Source: Cymbidium sinense (Eukaryota > Streptophyta > Magnoliopsida > Asparagales > Orchidaceae). From it: a stretch of DNA of 64,000 nucleotides. The first letter of the stretch is position 1; every line of letters starts with the position of its first letter. The notes beneath the pieces are model-generated. The model searched no databases. It worked only from the letters and a program-made list of their open reading frames with translations, and was not told the origin of the DNA. Of the stretch, positions 60,860-64,000 are shown piece by piece. Both the position numbers and the translations under genes were made by a program. The stretch lies in contig CM038220.1 in the NCBI GenBank assembly GCA_021442155.1, forward strand, positions 76,619,817-76,683,816, given 5' to 3'.

Positions 60860-63800
60860 TGTTGACCTCACTTTTGGAGTGAGCTTTCAACTTCCTCATC
60901 ATAGGTCTAGGACTCTTATAGATACTAAGAGTTCTTTAGTCTTAAGACACTTCTAGTGATTAGGTGAACACTTAACCTAACCCTAGAGACTTATAAGAGT
61001 TAGCCATAGGAATAGGTTATGCTTTAGGGATTTAAGAGGACTTGCCTACCCTATAGCCTAAACCCGATCCATGCTTCCTTCTTTCAAAACCAAACATCAA
61101 ATTCAAATTCTAATTCTAAAATCAAATCCAACTATCTAATGATTGAAATCCATCACCAAAATTCAAACTCCAAATCCCTTCCAAAGACCTTTTGATTTTA
61201 TCTTATGGACTTAGCCTAAACCAAATCCAAATCAACCCAAACCCAATTGATTTTCTCAATTATCAAATCCAATCTCAAATCAAATTCCAAATCACAAGTC
61301 AATCCCAGATTCCAAATGATTGAAATCTATGATCAACTCCAAATTCCAAATTCTAAAATCTCTTCCTAAGCCATATGAGCCACCTTCATGTGCTTAGCCA
61401 AAATTCTTCAAATCAACTCAAACTTGGTTAATTTCTTTATGAATCAATCATTCCTTCATTTATATTCATAAATATAAATGAAACCCACCCTGCAATGACC
61501 AAAAAATAAATCAAACCAAATCAAAACCCAAATTAGCCCTTTTCAACCTACATCCCTAAGCTTAATCAAATTTGCTTTCAAATCACTCCAAACTCAAGTG
61601 ATTTTCTCATGACCCATTTATATATTCAATCATATTCACAAATATAAATGAAATATAAATTCAAATGACAAAAACCAAACTCAAATCAAACCAAATTCCC
61701 AATTTTACCCCTTTTAGCCAATTTTTTGAACTTGGCTAAATGAAACCCAAATCAACTCAAAACTCATGGATTTCTTCTTGATTCAATTATCCCTACAATC
61801 ATTGATCCAAATATAAACATAAACCACCATTATCAAACCAAATCCAAGTCAACTCAAATCAAACCTAAATTGACCCTTATGACTTGAAATTATCATATGA
61901 ATCAAAACCACTTGGCTCCAAACTAGTTATAATTGGATTTATATTTCAATCCTAAGTCCATATGTAAATTCAATTAAACTTAAATCAAGCCTTGATCAAG
62001 CCAATTGACCCATTTAGGCTCACTTGACCCAAAGTGACCTAAAGGACCTATTCAAGCCAAGTTCTAATCCAACCCAAATTAGATTGAATGAAGCCCATCA
62101 AAACCTCAATCATGATCAACAATCTTCAGGGGTGATCAACCACATTGGGTCGTCAAACCAAGTCAAACCTAACCTTTGACCAAGTCAACACTTAGCCCAA
62201 ATGAAACCCAAACTAGCTAAAATCCACCATATGCCAAATTGATTAAAACCATTGATCTGAACCCATTCATGGTCAATGATTGAACATGACCAAGTCATCA
62301 ATTGAGCCAAACCAAGCTTAATTGGCCACTTGACCTAAGTTGACCCAAATTGGCCTAAAAAGCCAAAATGGGTCAAATCTTGATTTAACCCAAATTGATT
62401 GCAACCAATAGCTCAAGTTCATTCCAAATCACTTGTGTTGAACCCAAAGCCAAATTGAGCCCAAGTTAACTAATTGGTCAACTTGACCTAGCCTAAATTG
62501 ACCTAAAAGGTCACATTGACCAAAATTCAAATTAATTCCAAATTAAACCAAAATCAAAGCCTACAATAATTTTCAATCAAACCAATTGAACTTGAATCAT
62601 CACCTAACCCAACCCAATTTGGTCAAATTGGTCAAATTGGTCAACTTGACCAATTTGACCCTTTTGAATCCAAATGAGTCAAATTCAAACCTAAGCCAAA
62701 CCATACCAAATTAATCACACTGAAACATTCCAAATCATGATTTAGACCTAACCTAAGCCTTGGTTTGACCCAATTTAACTTGGTCAACCCAACCCAACCT
62801 AATCCAAATGAACCATTTTGACCAAGTGAAGCCAAATCAAAAACCAAGCCATGGGACCTTAGGAAATGGCTAGCAACCCAAACCAAACCCATATTCCCAA
62901 ATTAGTTCAAAGCCTGGACCCAATGGGATAAGCTAAGGGGCCAAGCTCTTTTACCTTGGATTCTTGCCTAAAATGGAAAAGTCCACCCTTGTCTCCCCAT
63001 GGCATCCATCAAACTCCTCAAAGAGAGCCTCCCTAGCATCCCTAGCCCAACCTAAGCCACTCTAGAACCTGCCATGGACTAAAGGAACCAACCCAAGCAC
63101 CTCACCGCCATGGCAGAACCCACTTGTGCTTGGGGAAAAATGGCAACCCCAACCCCCCAAATTAGGCCTTGAGCCTCCTACCACGTACTCCCCCAACCAT
63201 GGTGTGCCATGTGGAGTTGAAGGTGACAGCTCCGGTAGGCCGACAGAGGTGCACGGGTTGAAAATGGATGACCAATCCCATCATCCACCACACTCAATTG
63301 AGGGGTATACACCCTCAATTCAAACGAAAAACACATGATAGAGCTTTGTGAGACACCCTAGAGCAATTTTGAATCCTCACAGAGCTTTCCCAAGGCCTCC
63401 TCGAGCTCCCTCAATTGGCATTTCTCCTCTATGTGCAAAGCCAAAATAAGGCATCCCCATTCTGAGCAATACTCCCTCCTCACCAAACCCAAATTCCCTT
63501 TACTCTTGGCCTCACCACACCTCATTGAGCTCAATCAAATCATTTCCCAAGCTTCCAAGCCACGGGAAGTGCAACTTTGATCAAGATCGATCACCATTGA
63601 AGTGGAGCTTGGTCGACTGAGCAACCCACTTCAAATCAAGACCAAATTTCTTCAACATGGCTTCATCTCTACTAGAAGAAGCTACCTCTATCATTAGAAG
63701 CATCGATGATAGCCTCAGGCAAGGTAATTGTTCAAAATCGTAGCTATATGCAATTTTCAGTTGGTCTTTTTTGAAGGGAATTGTATGTAATTTTTGAGTT

Positions 63801-64000
63801 GAATATGCATCCCCTCCTTTAGAAGGTGTGGGATCATTTTGATCCAAATCAAGCTCAGTGAGCTTGATTGAACAAGGAAAGATGAACGTGTTCATTTTTT
63901 TTCACCAAAGAGAAGGATCATGTGTTCGACGTGATTGGAATAGGATTGTGATCAAATCACGCTAGATCCAATGTAATTCTTAGCCTAAACTGCTAGTTTA
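60860..64000 (+). repeat. 3' LTR of outer element (partial, continues past window)
   Basis: Starts TGTTGACCTCACTTTTGG at 60,860 and follows the 5' LTR copy (11,388-13,885) closely to about 63,515. It then continues where that copy is deleted ('ccaagcttccaagccacgg', then the zone matching 55.6-55.2 kb in reverse). The window ends about 3.1 kb into an LTR expected to be about 7.3 kb. Contains the best palindrome of the family (62,630-62,660). Confidence 0.9.
62630..62660. repeat. Perfect 31-bp W-box palindrome in 3' LTR
   Basis: GGTCAAATTGGTCAA (62,630-62,644) and TTGACCAATTTGACC (62,646-62,660) are exact reverse complements around a single C. Each arm has two TTGACC/GGTCAA cores. In the truncated 5' LTR only the central GGTCAA-C-TTGACC part remains (13,029-13,041). 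Confidence 0.93.

Larger units (their letters stand above)
11388..64000 (+). mobile_element. Outer Tat/Ogre-type LTR retrotransposon, interrupted and partial
   Basis: Plus-strand element running from its 5' LTR (start TGTTGATCTCAC at 11,388) to beyond the window. Parts in order: truncated 5' LTR, hairpin leader, pre-gag region, gag, protease, RT, RNase H, integrase to 23,008; then a 35.1-kb minus-strand insertion (23,009-58,120); then integrase C-terminus, repeat-rich 3' region and 3' LTR from 60,860. The domain order PR-RT-RH-INT and the 'WEMYFDGA' RNase H are those of Ty3/gypsy Tat elements. Its native internal part is about 11.9 kb. All frames are broken, so it is non-autonomous today. Its two LTRs are highly similar where both exist (about 11.39-13.88 kb against 60.86-63.5 kb). 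Confidence 0.85.

Noticed and set aside
63126..63895. Genes in the 3' LTR
   Set aside because: Open stretches on both strands overlap and lie in LTR sequence that is not conserved as coding in the other copies.
1..64000. tRNA, rRNA or snRNA genes
   Set aside because: I looked for tRNA-like A/B boxes and acceptor pairing near the PBS-like words and elsewhere; nothing beyond the 17-nt primer-binding site was convincing.

Overview
The window looks like gene-poor, AT-rich heterochromatin of a flowering plant. I base this on Ty3/gypsy pol domains of the Tat/Ogre lineage, a primer-binding site that fits plant tRNA-Arg, and a decayed fragment of an FLS2-like receptor kinase. The kinase wording feels monocot-like, but that is a weak impression. 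I see no intact protein-coding gene; every recognisable reading frame carries stops or frameshifts.

Positions 1-11,387 hold older debris: an integrase fragment of a different Tat-like element (1-600), a microsatellite, long AT-rich stretches without recognisable genes, four related repeat units with strong hairpins (5.5-6.0 and 7.5-7.85 kb), the FLS2-like kinase fragment on the minus strand (about 8.0-8.4 kb), and two blocks of degenerate tandem repeats (9.7-11.1 kb).

Positions 11,388-64,000 are one nested stack of a single retrotransposon family with giant LTRs. (1) An outer plus-strand element has a truncated 5' LTR (11,388-13,885), a leader packed with hairpins, then pre-gag, gag, protease, RT, RNase H and integrase up to 23,008. 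(2) There it is interrupted by a minus-strand element of the same family (23,009-58,120) with two LTRs of about 7.3 kb, a tRNA-Arg primer-binding site at 50,749-50,765, its own hairpin leader, gag-pol on the minus strand and a repeat-rich 3' region. (3) That element is in turn interrupted between RT and RNase H by a plus-oriented solo LTR of 7.6 kb (34,733-42,335). After 58,120 the outer integrase resumes, followed by its 3' region and 3' LTR, which runs off the window.

Without the solo LTR the minus-strand element would be about 27.5 kb, at or beyond the top of the plant LTR-retrotransposon sizes I know. The most striking signal is the 5' leader: 11 (plus copy) and about 15 (minus copy) successive hairpins sharing an A/T-rich loop. 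Their stems change by paired substitutions, which argues for a maintained or copied fold rather than chance. A second signal is a long palindrome of W-box-like GGTCAA/TTGACC words at an equivalent place in the LTRs.
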